This document shows positions 1 through 5,534 of a DNA stretch of 6,103 nt, in pieces. A model generated the notes under the pieces. It had not been told where the DNA came from. It did not search any database and saw nothing but the letters and a program-made list of their open reading frames with translations. Position numbers and translations under genes: made by a program. Source of the stretch: Pseudomonadota bacterium (lineage in GTDB: Bacteria; Pseudomonadota; Alphaproteobacteria; Acetobacterales; Acetobacteraceae). Position 1 is the stretch's first letter; the number at the start of each line of letters is the position of its first letter. Location of the stretch: the NCBI GenBank assembly GCA_021805485.1, contig JAJZFF010000278.1, forward strand, positions 1-6,103, written 5' to 3'.

Positions 1-2488
1 TATCCCCGCTTCCGCGCAAAAGCCGTGCGCCCGCACGCGGCTCCTCGCCGGCGACAGGGCCTGCGGGACGGTTCGCGGGGGGCGGCTCCGCCTCGCCGAG
101 CAGGGCGCGCAGCCGCGAGGGGGTCAGTGGCAGATGGAGTTCGGCAACGCCCAGCGCGTCGGCCACCGCATTGGCGATGCAGACCGGCGTGGACATGCAG
201 TTCCCCTCGCCGACCCCCTTGGCGCCGAGCGGCGTGAAGGGGGATGGCGTTTCCTCGTGCAGGATCTCGATCGGCGGCACCTCGGTCGCGTAGGGCAGCA
301 TGTAGTCGGCGAAGGTGCCCGAGATGAACGCGCCGTCGTCGCCATAGGCCAGCTCCTCCAGCAGCGCCGCGCCGAGCCCCTGCGCGAACCCGCCGCGGAT
401 CTGCCCGTCGACCATCGCGGGATGCAGGATCGTGCCGCAATCATGCATGGTCACGTAGCGGTCGATCCGCACCCGGCCCGTCGCCCGCTCGATCTCGACG
501 CCACAGAAATCGAAGATGAAGCCGTGGCAGAGCGAGGAATTCACCTCGTCCGCATCATTGGGCGCGGCGAGTTCGGGCGGTGTCCAGAATGCGGTCTCGC
601 GCAGCGTCTGGCCGAGTTCGGGATCGATCGTCCCGGGCGCCCAGTGGCCGGCGGCGGCGATGCGGCCGAAGGAGACGCCGTTGCCGGGATTGCCCGCGGC
701 GAAGATCCGGCCTCCGGCGAAGCGGACCTCGCCGACCTGCACGTTGAGCTGTCCGGCGGCGACCGCCGCAAGCCGGGCCCGCAGCCGCCGCGCCGCGAGC
801 GCCGCCGTGCCCGCGACCGCCGGCGCGAAGCGGCTGGAATAATTGCCGGAGGCGATCGACCAGGCATCCCTGGCGGTATCGAGGTCGGTCACCACCATGA
901 TGTCCGCCGGATCGAGGCCGAACTCGTCGGCCACGACCTGGGCGAGCACGGTCCGGTGCCCCTGCCCCTGCGGCACCGAGGCGACATGGACCGAAACGCC
1001 GCCGAGCGGGTCGAGCGCCACCGTCGCGCTGGCCTGCGCGCCGTTCTTGGGCCCGGCGCGGCGCCGTTCCTCCGGCGTCAGCACCGTCGAGACATAGCCC
1101 ATGTTGGAGACGCTGGGCTCGACCACCACGGCGAGCCCGATGCCGTACAGCCTCCCGGCCGCCCTGGCCGCGGCGCGCCGTTCGAGCAGCGAGGCGTATC
1201 CTCCGGCGTCCAGCGCGCGGTCGAACGCGCCGCGGTAATCGCCGGAATCGTACAGCGCGCCGGTTGCCGTGCGATAGGGAAAGGCGCCGGCCGGAATCAG
1301 GTTTCGCCGCGTCACCTCGACCGGATCGAGCCCGAGCTCCACCGCGATCCGCTGCATCAGCCGCTCCAGCGGATAGTAGACCTGCGGGCCGCCGAAGCCG
1401 CGCACGAGGCCGGTCGGCGTCTTGTTGGTCGCCACCACCCGGTTGCGGATCCGCACGTTGCGGATGTCGTAGGCCCCGGTCATGTTGCCGTGCATGCGAT
1501 AGAGGGTCGCGGGTTCCGGGGCGCGCAGATAGGCGCCGCAGTCTTCCAGCTGGTCCCAGTCCAGCGCGAGGATCCGCCCCTCGGCGTCGACGGCGGCGTC
1601 GAGGCGCGTCACCCGGTTGGTCGCCGACACCGACGCGGCGAGATGCTCCATCCGGTCTTCGATCCATTTCACCTGGCGCCCGGTCAGCCGGGCGCAGGCG
1701 GCCATCAGCACGACATAGGGCGCCACCCCCTGCTTGACGCCGAAACTGCCGCCGGAGTCCGGCGGCATCCGCAACCGCAAGCGGTTGCCCGGCACGTTGA
1801 GCGCGCGCGCCAGCACGGCGTGGATGCTGAACGGCCCCTGGAAATTGGCCTGCACGTCGTAGGAATCGCCGTGCGCGTCATAGGTCGCGATCACGCCATA
1901 GGTTTCCATCGGCGCGCCGGTGTTGCGCGGATAGCGCGCGACGACGGTGATCCGGCGCGCCGCCGCCGCGAACGCCGCATCCGGATCGCCATAGGAAAAA
2001 TGCCGCTCGTTCAGCAGGTTTCCCCCAACCGCCTCGTGCAGCACCGGCGCACCGGGCGCGAGCGCCGCCTCGGGATCGACGACGGGGTCGAGCAGGCGGT
2101 AGCGCACCCTGACGGCGTCCAGCGCGTCCTCGGCGATGTAGCGATCGGCGGCGATGGCGACGGCGACCGGCTCGCCCACGTAGCGCACGCGGTCGGTTGC
2201 CATCACCCGCGCCTCCGCCGGCACGCGCACGCTCGCGACCAGCGCGCCGGTGACCGGCACGAGATCCTCGCCGGTGATCACGGCAAGGACGCCGGGAATC
2301 GCCAGCGCCTCCCGGACATCGATCTCCTCGATCGCGGCGTGAGGGTGGGGCGAGCGCAGGATGGCGGCATGCGCCGTTGCCGGGCCGACCGGCAGATCGT
2401 CGATGAAACGTCCCCGCCCCGTCAGCAGGGGGGCATCCTCGATCCGCGGGAGCGAACGACCGAGCGACTTCCGGGCCTGCGTGTCCAT
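1..2488 (-). CDS. Xanthine dehydrogenase/CoxL-family molybdopterin-binding large subunit, C-terminus beyond window edge
   Basis: This is the large catalytic subunit of a molybdenum hydroxylase. The family uses molybdopterin-cytosine dinucleotide and usually acts with FAD and 2Fe-2S subunits to hydroxylate aldehydes, N-heterocycles or similar compounds in the cytoplasm. I translated it by hand: 829 residues are open from ATG 2488 to base 2 with no stop or frameshift. AGGAGG at 2497-2502, 8 nt away, fixes the start. The N-terminus has the family opening SLGRSLPRIEDAPLLTGRG (residues 8-26) and RYVGEPVA (102-109). Cofactor-pocket motifs follow: NFQGPF with Q217, GGSFG (246-250) and VRGFGGPQ (362-369). 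The catalytic Glu is E761 in GAKGVGEG. At the position of the CO dehydrogenase AYRCSFR loop it has LVRGFGG, with Gly364 in place of Cys, so it is not form I CO dehydrogenase. The normal family end (LPLTPSRLRALL, 786-797) is followed by at least 32 more residues. The substrate is unknown. The AraC-type gene just upstream is the likely regulator. Confidence 0.93.
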   Translation of the reverse strand, partial: MDTQARKSLGRSLPRIEDAPLLTGRGRFIDDLPVGPATAHAAILRSPHPHAAIEEIDVREALAIPGVLAVITGEDLVPVTGALVASVRVPAEARVMATDRVRYVGEPVAVAIAADRYIAEDALDAVRVRYRLLDPVVDPEAALAPGAPVLHEAVGGNLLNERHFSYGDPDAAFAAAARRITVVARYPRNTGAPMETYGVIATYDAHGDSYDVQANFQGPFSIHAVLARALNVPGNRLRLRMPPDSGGSFGVKQGVAPYVVLMAACARLTGRQVKWIEDRMEHLAASVSATNRVTRLDAAVDAEGRILALDWDQLEDCGAYLRAPEPATLYRMHGNMTGAYDIRNVRIRNRVVATNKTPTGLVRGFGGPQVYYPLERLMQRIAVELGLDPVEVTRRNLIPAGAFPYRTATGALYDSGDYRGAFDRALDAGGYASLLERRAAARAAGRLYGIGLAVVVEPSVSNMGYVSTVLTPEERRRAGPKNGAQASATVALDPLGGVSVHVASVPQGQGHRTVLAQVVADEFGLDPADIMVVTDLDTARDAWSIASGNYSSRFAPAVAGTAALAARRLRARLAAVAAGQLNVQVGEVRFAGGRIFAAGNPGNGVSFGRIAAAGHWAPGTIDPELGQTLRETAFWTPPELAAPNDADEVNSSLCHGFIFDFCGVEIERATGRVRIDRYVTMHDCGTILHPAMVDGQIRGGFAQGLGAALLEELAYGDDGAFISGTFADYMLPYATEVPPIEILHEETPSPFTPLGAKGVGEGNCMSTPVCIANAVADALGVAELHLPLTPSRLRALLGEAEPPPANRPAGPVAGEEPRAGARLLRGSGD

Positions 2489-2496
2489 GCCTGTTT

Positions 2497-2502
2497 CCTC
2501 CT
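2497..2502 (-). promoter_or_regulatory. Ribosome binding site of the hydroxylase large subunit
   Basis: The minus strand reads AGGAGG, 8 nt before ATG 2488. This is a full Shine-Dalgarno core at good spacing. It selects 2488 over the ATG at 2525, which lies in another frame and would give only a shadow reading. Confidence 0.8.
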
Positions 2503-2609
2503 GGCGCCGCGATCGCGGCACTCATCTCGGCCGGAGACTAGCGCCGCGAGACCGCGGCTGGCGACCGCATCGCGTCACGCGACTTTGCAAATCATCTCAA
2601 AATCGGCCG
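2503..2609 (-). other. Leader between regulator and hydroxylase gene, with three palindromes
   Basis: These roughly 107 bp hold three symmetric elements. The first is a perfect 14-bp palindrome, GCCGCGATCGCGGC, at 2506-2519, 3 bp upstream of the Shine-Dalgarno. The second is a hairpin with a 6-bp GC stem and 4-nt loop at 2543-2558. The third is TCGCGT-C-ACGCGA (6-1-6) at 2570-2582. No T tract follows the hairpin in either direction, so I do not call it an intrinsic terminator. A TTGAGA hexamer on the minus strand (about 2593-2598) resembles a -35 box but has no matching -10. The elements could be operators for the adjacent regulator, or chance symmetry in GC-rich DNA. Confidence 0.4.
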
Positions 2610-3452
2610 TCAGGCGGAGCGGAGCACGGCGCGGAACTCTCGCGGCGCGACGCTGACATGGTCGCGGAAAAAGCGGCTGAATTGCGCGGGCGCGCCGAAG
2701 CCGAGGCGCTCGCCGATCGCGGCAAGGCTCTCATCCGCCTTCATCACGGCGGCGACCGCGCGCTCGACCCGCAGCATGTTGAGGAAGACCAGCGGCGTCA
2801 CGCCGGTCGAGCGCTCGAACAGCCGGAAGAAATGCGCGCGCGACAGGCCGGCCTCGCGGGCCATCCGCTCCATGCCCGGCACGCCGCCGGGATCGGCCCT
2901 CATCGCGTCGATCGAGCGGCGCACCCGATGGTCGATCGAGGCGCGGCCGGCCGCCTCGATCAGCATCGCCCGCCGGTCCCGCAAGGACCCGAAGCGCGCG
3001 ACGACGCGAATCATCAGCTCGGAGAGCAGGGCCTCGCGCGCCGCCGCCTGCATCGCCGGGTCGACCATCGCATCGGCAAGATCGTGGGCGAGCCGGCGGA
3101 TGCCGGCATCGATGCGGCCCGCCGAGGCGGGGAAAAATCCCGGCGCTCCCGGCGCGATCCGGTCCGCCTGCACCAGCCGGAGCCAGGACGGGTCGATATA
3201 CAGCGCCAGAATCAGTGCATTGCGCCGCGATGGATCGTGCACATAGGCATGCGGCTCCCAGGCGTTCACCAGCACGGCAAGGTCATCGGTCAGCGGCGCC
3301 AGGCTCGAACCGACCGCGAACCTCGTGTCGTCCCCGCCCAGCTTGAGCAGGACGTGGCAATGCGGATGGGCATGGCGCACCAGGCTGCGGTCCATGTCGA
3401 GCAAGGCGACCCGGCCAAAGTCGCCATGGGCGATCCGCAGCGCACGCGACAC
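2610..3452 (-). CDS. AraC-family transcription regulator with N-terminal cupin-like sensor domain
   Basis: This is a DNA-binding transcription regulator of 280 residues from GTG 3452. The N-terminal half has a cupin-like stretch (HAHPHCHVLLKLGG) typical of AraC ligand-binding domains. The last roughly 100 residues form the AraC double helix-turn-helix. Helix-turn-helix one includes MAREAGLSRAHFFRLFER and is followed by GVTPLVFLNMLRVERA. Helix-turn-helix two includes IGERLGFGAPAQFSRFFR and the family ending VAPREFR. I prefer GTG 3452 because AGGAGG at 3460-3465 lies 7 nt upstream. The in-frame ATG at 3503 has no recognisable ribosome binding site and would add 17 mostly Arg-rich residues (MAHDRLRSRRPFRGGLN). 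The gene is codirectional with the hydroxylase gene, 121 bp downstream, so it is probably that operon's regulator. The inducer is unknown. Confidence 0.92.
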   Translation of the reverse strand: MSRALRIAHGDFGRVALLDMDRSLVRHAHPHCHVLLKLGGDDTRFAVGSSLAPLTDDLAVLVNAWEPHAYVHDPSRRNALILALYIDPSWLRLVQADRIAPGAPGFFPASAGRIDAGIRRLAHDLADAMVDPAMQAAAREALLSELMIRVVARFGSLRDRRAMLIEAAGRASIDHRVRRSIDAMRADPGGVPGMERMAREAGLSRAHFFRLFERSTGVTPLVFLNMLRVERAVAAVMKADESLAAIGERLGFGAPAQFSRFFRDHVSVAPREFRAVLRSA

Positions 3453-3459
3453 GTTCAGC

Positions 3460-3465
3460 CCTCCT
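3460..3465 (-). promoter_or_regulatory. Ribosome binding site that selects GTG 3452 for the AraC-type regulator
   Basis: The minus strand has AGGAGG with a 7-nt gap to GTG 3452. The upstream ATG at 3503 is preceded by GTGAAACTTTCATC, with no purine-rich core. This argues for the GTG start and leaves 3453-3503 non-coding. Confidence 0.65.
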
Positions 3466-3491
3466 CGAAACGGGCGCCGCGACCGCAACCG

Positions 3492-3506
3492 ATCATGGGC
3501 CATGAT
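3492..3506. repeat. Near-perfect 15-bp palindrome, candidate operator
   Basis: ATCATGG-G-CCATGAT is a 7-1-7 inverted repeat. It lies about 27 bp upstream of the regulator's Shine-Dalgarno if the GTG start is right. Fourteen bases covering most of it (3490-3503) recur exactly at 3706-3719. Symmetry, repetition and position suggest a protein-binding site, possibly for autoregulation. This is inference from sequence shape only. Confidence 0.4.
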
Positions 3507-3524
3507 GAAAGTTTCACGCGCGCC

Positions 3525-3552
3525 AGTTTCTCGATCGCCCCTCGCCTGTCAA
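3525..3552 (-). promoter_or_regulatory. Candidate promoter of the AraC-type regulator
   Basis: The minus strand has a perfect -35 hexamer, TTGACA (3547-3552). Sixteen bases later comes GAAACT (3525-3530), which matches only three of six positions of TATAAT. Transcription would start near 3518 and give a leader of about 65 nt to GTG 3452, containing the 3492-3506 palindrome. The -35 is good and the -10 is weak. Confidence 0.35.
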
Positions 3553-3562
3553 CGGCGCGAGG
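3540..3562. repeat. Inverted repeat flanking the candidate -35 box
   Basis: CCTCGC (3540-3545) and GCGAGG (3557-3562) are perfect inverted arms separated by 11 bp. The separating stretch holds the TTGACA hexamer of the candidate regulator promoter. A dimeric protein bound here would block polymerase, so it is a candidate operator. Six-bp GC arms are common by chance in DNA this GC-rich. Confidence 0.3.
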
Positions 3563-3618
3563 CCCGGCGCGACGCGATGACGCCAGCGGTCCGCGATGTC
3601 CGCAGCGGATGCGGCCCC

Positions 3619-3648
3619 CGATCTGCCAGGGTGCGATCTGCCAGGGTG
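3619..3648. repeat. Perfect tandem 15-bp direct repeat
   Basis: CGATCTGCCAGGGTG occurs twice head to tail, at 3619-3633 and 3634-3648, with no mismatch. It lies in the divergent control region, about 65 bp upstream of the candidate regulator promoter. AraC-family proteins bind direct repeats, although usually with half-sites about two helical turns (around 21 bp) apart, so the 15-bp period is not the classic geometry. Replication slippage is the alternative origin. Confidence 0.85.
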
Positions 3649-3705
3649 GCGATGAGGTGCAGACGCCATTTCGGAGAGCCGCGAACGCAGATGGGGAAGA
3701 CCGGT

Positions 3706-3719
3706 CGATCATGGGCCAT
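3706..3719. repeat. Second copy of the 14-bp motif CGATCATGGGCCAT
   Basis: This is identical to 3490-3503 and lies 216 bp from it in the same orientation. Only the inner ATGG-G-CCAT symmetry is kept here, because the flanking bases differ. On the minus strand it would start a 56-codon reading frame (3719-3549) opening MAHDR, like the rejected upstream start of the regulator. No ribosome binding site precedes it. Confidence 0.45.
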
Positions 3720-3786
3720 CCAGGACCAGACGTCTTTCCGTCGGGACGGCGAAGGCGGCCACGTCGCGTCATGATATGAGACGATG

Positions 3787-3814
3787 TTTGCCGCAGCGCG
3801 GCATGGATGATAAG
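3787..3814 (+). promoter_or_regulatory. Weak candidate promoter and hairpin upstream of carbonic anhydrase
   Basis: TTTGCC (3787-3792) and GATAAG (3809-3814) are 16 bp apart and match the -35 and -10 consensus at three and four of six positions. Between and overlapping them, TGCCGC-AGC-GCGGCA (3789-3803) is a 6-3-6 inverted repeat that could be an operator. Transcription would start around 3820, just before the Shine-Dalgarno. The support is thin. Confidence 0.2.
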
Positions 3815-3830
3815 CGGAACGCTGTCTTGA

Positions 3831-3835
3831 GGAGG
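3831..3835 (+). promoter_or_regulatory. Ribosome binding site of the carbonic anhydrase gene
   Basis: GGAGG lies 7 nt before ATG 3843. It supports this start over the ATG at 3776, which is in another frame. Confidence 0.75.
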
Positions 3836-3842
3836 GGCCCGG

Positions 3843-4466
3843 ATGGAAGAGCTTCTGGCAGGGTATCGACGGTTCCGCGCGGCGCGCTGGCCGGCGCAGC
3901 GGGAAACCCTGGAGGCCCTGGCGCGCGACGGGCAGAAGCCGCACACGCTGGCGATCGCCTGCTGCGATTCCCGCGTCGCGCCGGAGATGATCTTCGACTG
4001 CGCGCCCGGCGACGTGTTCACGGTGCGCAATATCGCCAATCTGGTGCCGCCCTACGCGCCGGACACCGCCAATCACGGCACCTCGGCGGCGCTGGAATTC
4101 GCGGTGCGGGTGCTGCGGGTGCGGCGCATCGCGGTGATCGGCCATTCCTCCTGCGGCGGCATCGCGGCGCTGCTGCACGAACCCCCGCCCGAGGCGCGCG
4201 ACTTCGTGGCGAACTGGGTGCGGATCGCCGAACCCGCCCGCAAGCGCGCCGTGCGCTTCGCCGATGACCCGGTGGAAGCCGCCCGCCGCGCCGAAATCGA
4301 AAGCGTGCGGGTCTCGCTCGAGAATCTCATGACCTTCCCCTGGATCGCCTCCGCGCACAACGCGGGCGAACTCGGCGTCTATGGCTTCTATTTCGACGTT
4401 CCGAGCGGCACGCTGCGCGAGGTGACGGCGGAGGGCGAGCGGCTGATCACCGAGGGCGCGGGCTGA
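3843..4466 (+). CDS. Beta-class carbonic anhydrase
   Basis: This zinc enzyme interconverts CO2 and bicarbonate in the cytoplasm. It supplies bicarbonate to carboxylases and helps buffer internal pH. The 207 residues match the usual beta-class length. The zinc ligands are visible: C40 in the CxDSR motif (CCDSR, 40-44), and H101 and C104 in GHSSCGG (100-106). D42 and R44 form the conserved catalytic dyad. VRNIANLVPPY (61-71) and NHGTSAALEFAV (77-88) are further family blocks, and the C-terminus has the common GELGVYGFYFDVPSG ending. No signal peptide is seen. Nothing is truncated. The next gene, panB, follows on the same strand within 38-44 bp, so the two probably share a transcript. A cyanate-linked role (CynT) cannot be excluded but no cyn genes are visible. 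Confidence 0.95.
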   Translation: MEELLAGYRRFRAARWPAQRETLEALARDGQKPHTLAIACCDSRVAPEMIFDCAPGDVFTVRNIANLVPPYAPDTANHGTSAALEFAVRVLRVRRIAVIGHSSCGGIAALLHEPPPEARDFVANWVRIAEPARKRAVRFADDPVEAARRAEIESVRVSLENLMTFPWIASAHNAGELGVYGFYFDVPSGTLREVTAEGERLITEGAG

Positions 4467-4510
4467 GCCCGAGCGCGCGCAGGCACGCCCCAGCACAGAA
4501 AGGCATGGCG

Positions 4511-5317
4511 ATGGAAACGGCAGATCGGAAGGCCGACCGCAAATCGATCGGATCGTGGGAACGCGCGAAGCGCAACGGCGAGCGCCGCGCGCTGATCACC
4601 GCCTATGATTATCCGTTCGCGAAACTCGCCGAGGCCGCCGGGATCGACGGCATCCTGATCGGCGATTCGCTGGGAATGACCGTCCAGGGCGAGCGCGACA
4701 CGCTGCGGGTGACGCTGGAGCAGATGGTCTATCACACCGGCATGGTCGCGCGCGGCGCGCCCGCCTGCCTGATCATGGCCGACCTGCCCTTCGGCAGTTT
4801 CGAGGCCGGCCCTGCCCAGGCCTTCGCGAGCGCCGCCCAGTTGCTCAAGGCGGGGGCGGACATCGTCAAGCTCGAGGGCGGGGCGGCGATGGTCGAGACC
4901 GTCGGCTTCCTTTCCGCCCGCGCCGTGCCCGTCTGCGCGCATATCGGCCTGACGCCGCAGCATGTCCGCCAGCTCGGCGGCTTCCGCAAGCAGGGCAAGA
5001 CCGAGGACGCGGCGGCGCGAATGATCGAGGACGCCGCCGCCCTCGCCGAGGCCGGCGCGCGGATGGTGCTGATGGAAGCGATCCCGGCCGGACTCGGCGC
5101 CGAGATCACCAGGCGGGTGCGCGTGCCCACCATCGGCATCGGCGCCGGCAACGGGACCGACGCGCAGATCCTGGTGATGCACGACGTGCTGGGGCTGACC
5201 GGCGGCTATGTTCCGGGCTTCGCCAAGGTGTATGCCGACGGGGCGCGGATGGTGCGCGAGGCGATCGGCGCCTATGCCGAAGAGGTCCGCACCGGCATCT
5301 TCCCGCCCGCCGAATAG
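4511..5317 (+). CDS. panB: 3-methyl-2-oxobutanoate hydroxymethyltransferase (ketopantoate hydroxymethyltransferase)
   Basis: PanB transfers a hydroxymethyl group from 5,10-methylenetetrahydrofolate to 3-methyl-2-oxobutanoate, giving ketopantoate. This is the first committed step of pantothenate and CoA synthesis and is cytoplasmic. The protein has 268 residues from ATG 4511, close to the 264 of E. coli PanB, and aligns throughout by eye. Visible family blocks are TAYDYPFAKL (30-39), IGDSLGMTVQG (50-60), ADLPFGSF (90-97), KLEGG (120-124), AHIGLTPQ (143-150), and IGIGAG followed by ILVMHD near the C-terminus. By comparison with E. coli, D52, S53, D91 and E122 are the metal and substrate site residues and E189 is the proposed catalytic acid/base. 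ATG 4505 is the alternative start (270 residues), but AGG at 4501-4503 lies only 1 nt from it and 7 nt from 4511. The gene probably shares a transcript with the carbonic anhydrase gene. No panC is adjacent. Confidence 0.96.
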   Translation: METADRKADRKSIGSWERAKRNGERRALITAYDYPFAKLAEAAGIDGILIGDSLGMTVQGERDTLRVTLEQMVYHTGMVARGAPACLIMADLPFGSFEAGPAQAFASAAQLLKAGADIVKLEGGAAMVETVGFLSARAVPVCAHIGLTPQHVRQLGGFRKQGKTEDAAARMIEDAAALAEAGARMVLMEAIPAGLGAEITRRVRVPTIGIGAGNGTDAQILVMHDVLGLTGGYVPGFAKVYADGARMVREAIGAYAEEVRTGIFPPAE

Positions 5318-5363
5318 GCCTCGATCAGCCGGCCGAGCTCCTCCGATCCGGCGGGCAGGAGCG

Positions 5364-5388
5364 GAACCGGGCGATTGGCGGCCGGTTC
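5364..5388. terminator. Inverted repeat between convergent panB and lipoprotein gene, possible terminator
   Basis: GAACCGG (5364-5370) and CCGGTTC (5382-5388) are perfect 7-bp arms around an 11-nt loop. The element sits between the panB stop (5317) and the end of the convergent lipoprotein gene, and overlaps that gene's stop codon. No T tract follows on either strand, so it may only stabilise 3' ends or assist Rho-dependent termination. Confidence 0.35.
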
Positions 5389-5530
5389 AGCGGCCCTGCT
5401 GCGGGATCTCGATATAGGTCTTGCCGGAACCCGCCGCGCCGCCGCCGGACCCGAACAGGCCGCAGCCGGCCAGGCTGCCGGCCAGCGCCAGCGCGAGGGC
5501 CAGGCCGATGATGCGCTTCGTCGTGTTCAT
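5387..5530 (-). CDS. Small putative lipoprotein of unknown function
   Basis: This is a predicted 47-residue envelope lipoprotein. From ATG 5530 it has a short basic N-terminus (MNTTKR), a hydrophobic Leu/Ala segment (about 7-17) and a lipobox LAGC ending at C23, as expected for lipidation and signal peptidase II cleavage. The mature part would be only 25 residues: a Gly/Ser-rich stretch (GLFGSGGGAAGSG), then KTYIEIPQQGR. AAGGAGAGG at 5535-5543, with its AGGAG core 7 nt from the ATG, sets the start. An in-frame ATG at 5599 would read through the rpsD terminator hairpin and is rejected. I do not recognise the family. It follows rpsD on the same strand, but directly behind the rpsD terminator, so it depends on read-through or on its own promoter. 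It is convergent with panB. Confidence 0.72.
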   Translation of the reverse strand: MNTTKRIIGLALALALAGSLAGCGLFGSGGGAAGSGKTYIEIPQQGR

Positions 5531-5534
5531 GCCG

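Larger units (their letters stand above)
3453..3842. other. Divergent intergenic control region
   Basis: This 390 bp gap lies between the minus-strand AraC-type gene and the plus-strand carbonic anhydrase. No convincing gene lies in it. It contains, in order: the regulator's ribosome binding site (3460-3465), a 15-bp near-palindrome (3492-3506), a candidate minus-strand promoter (3525-3552) with an inverted repeat around its -35 (3540-3562), a tandem 15-bp repeat (3619-3648), a second copy of the 14-bp motif (3706-3719), a hairpin (3789-3803), and the carbonic anhydrase ribosome binding site (3831-3835). This is far more repeat structure than elsewhere in the window. Confidence 0.7.

Noticed and set aside
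1..2488. Assignment as CO dehydrogenase large subunit (coxL)
   Set aside because: The copper-site Cys loop AYRCSFR is absent and Gly stands in its place. Only the broader family assignment is supported.
555..2525. Minus-strand frames 555-1667 and 1878-2525
   Set aside because: They are out of frame with the hydroxylase reading, which shows all family motifs without interruption. These frames show none.
2543..2558. GC hairpin after the regulator gene as an intrinsic terminator
   Set aside because: No T tract follows on the minus strand, and the downstream gene is codirectional.
134..2656. An 840-codon open frame on the plus strand
   Set aside because: It lies antisense to the hydroxylase gene. 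It is Arg/His/Gly-rich with no family motif, and its length is explained by the high-GC codon pattern of the real minus-strand gene.
3549..3719. A 56-codon minus-strand frame opening MAHDR, encoding a TLADR repeat from the tandem DNA repeat
   Set aside because: It has no ribosome binding site and no recognisable domain. Its apparent peptide repeat simply follows from the 15-bp tandem DNA repeat. The DNA repeats themselves are reported.
2361..3779. A 472-codon open frame on the plus strand
   Set aside because: It is the antisense shadow of the AraC-type gene and part of the intergenic region. Its composition is low-complexity Arg-rich and no domain is visible.
4388..5182. A 264-codon minus-strand frame opposite panB
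   Set aside because: It is antisense to a clear panB with intact active-site residues, and its His/Asp/Gly-rich product has no motif.
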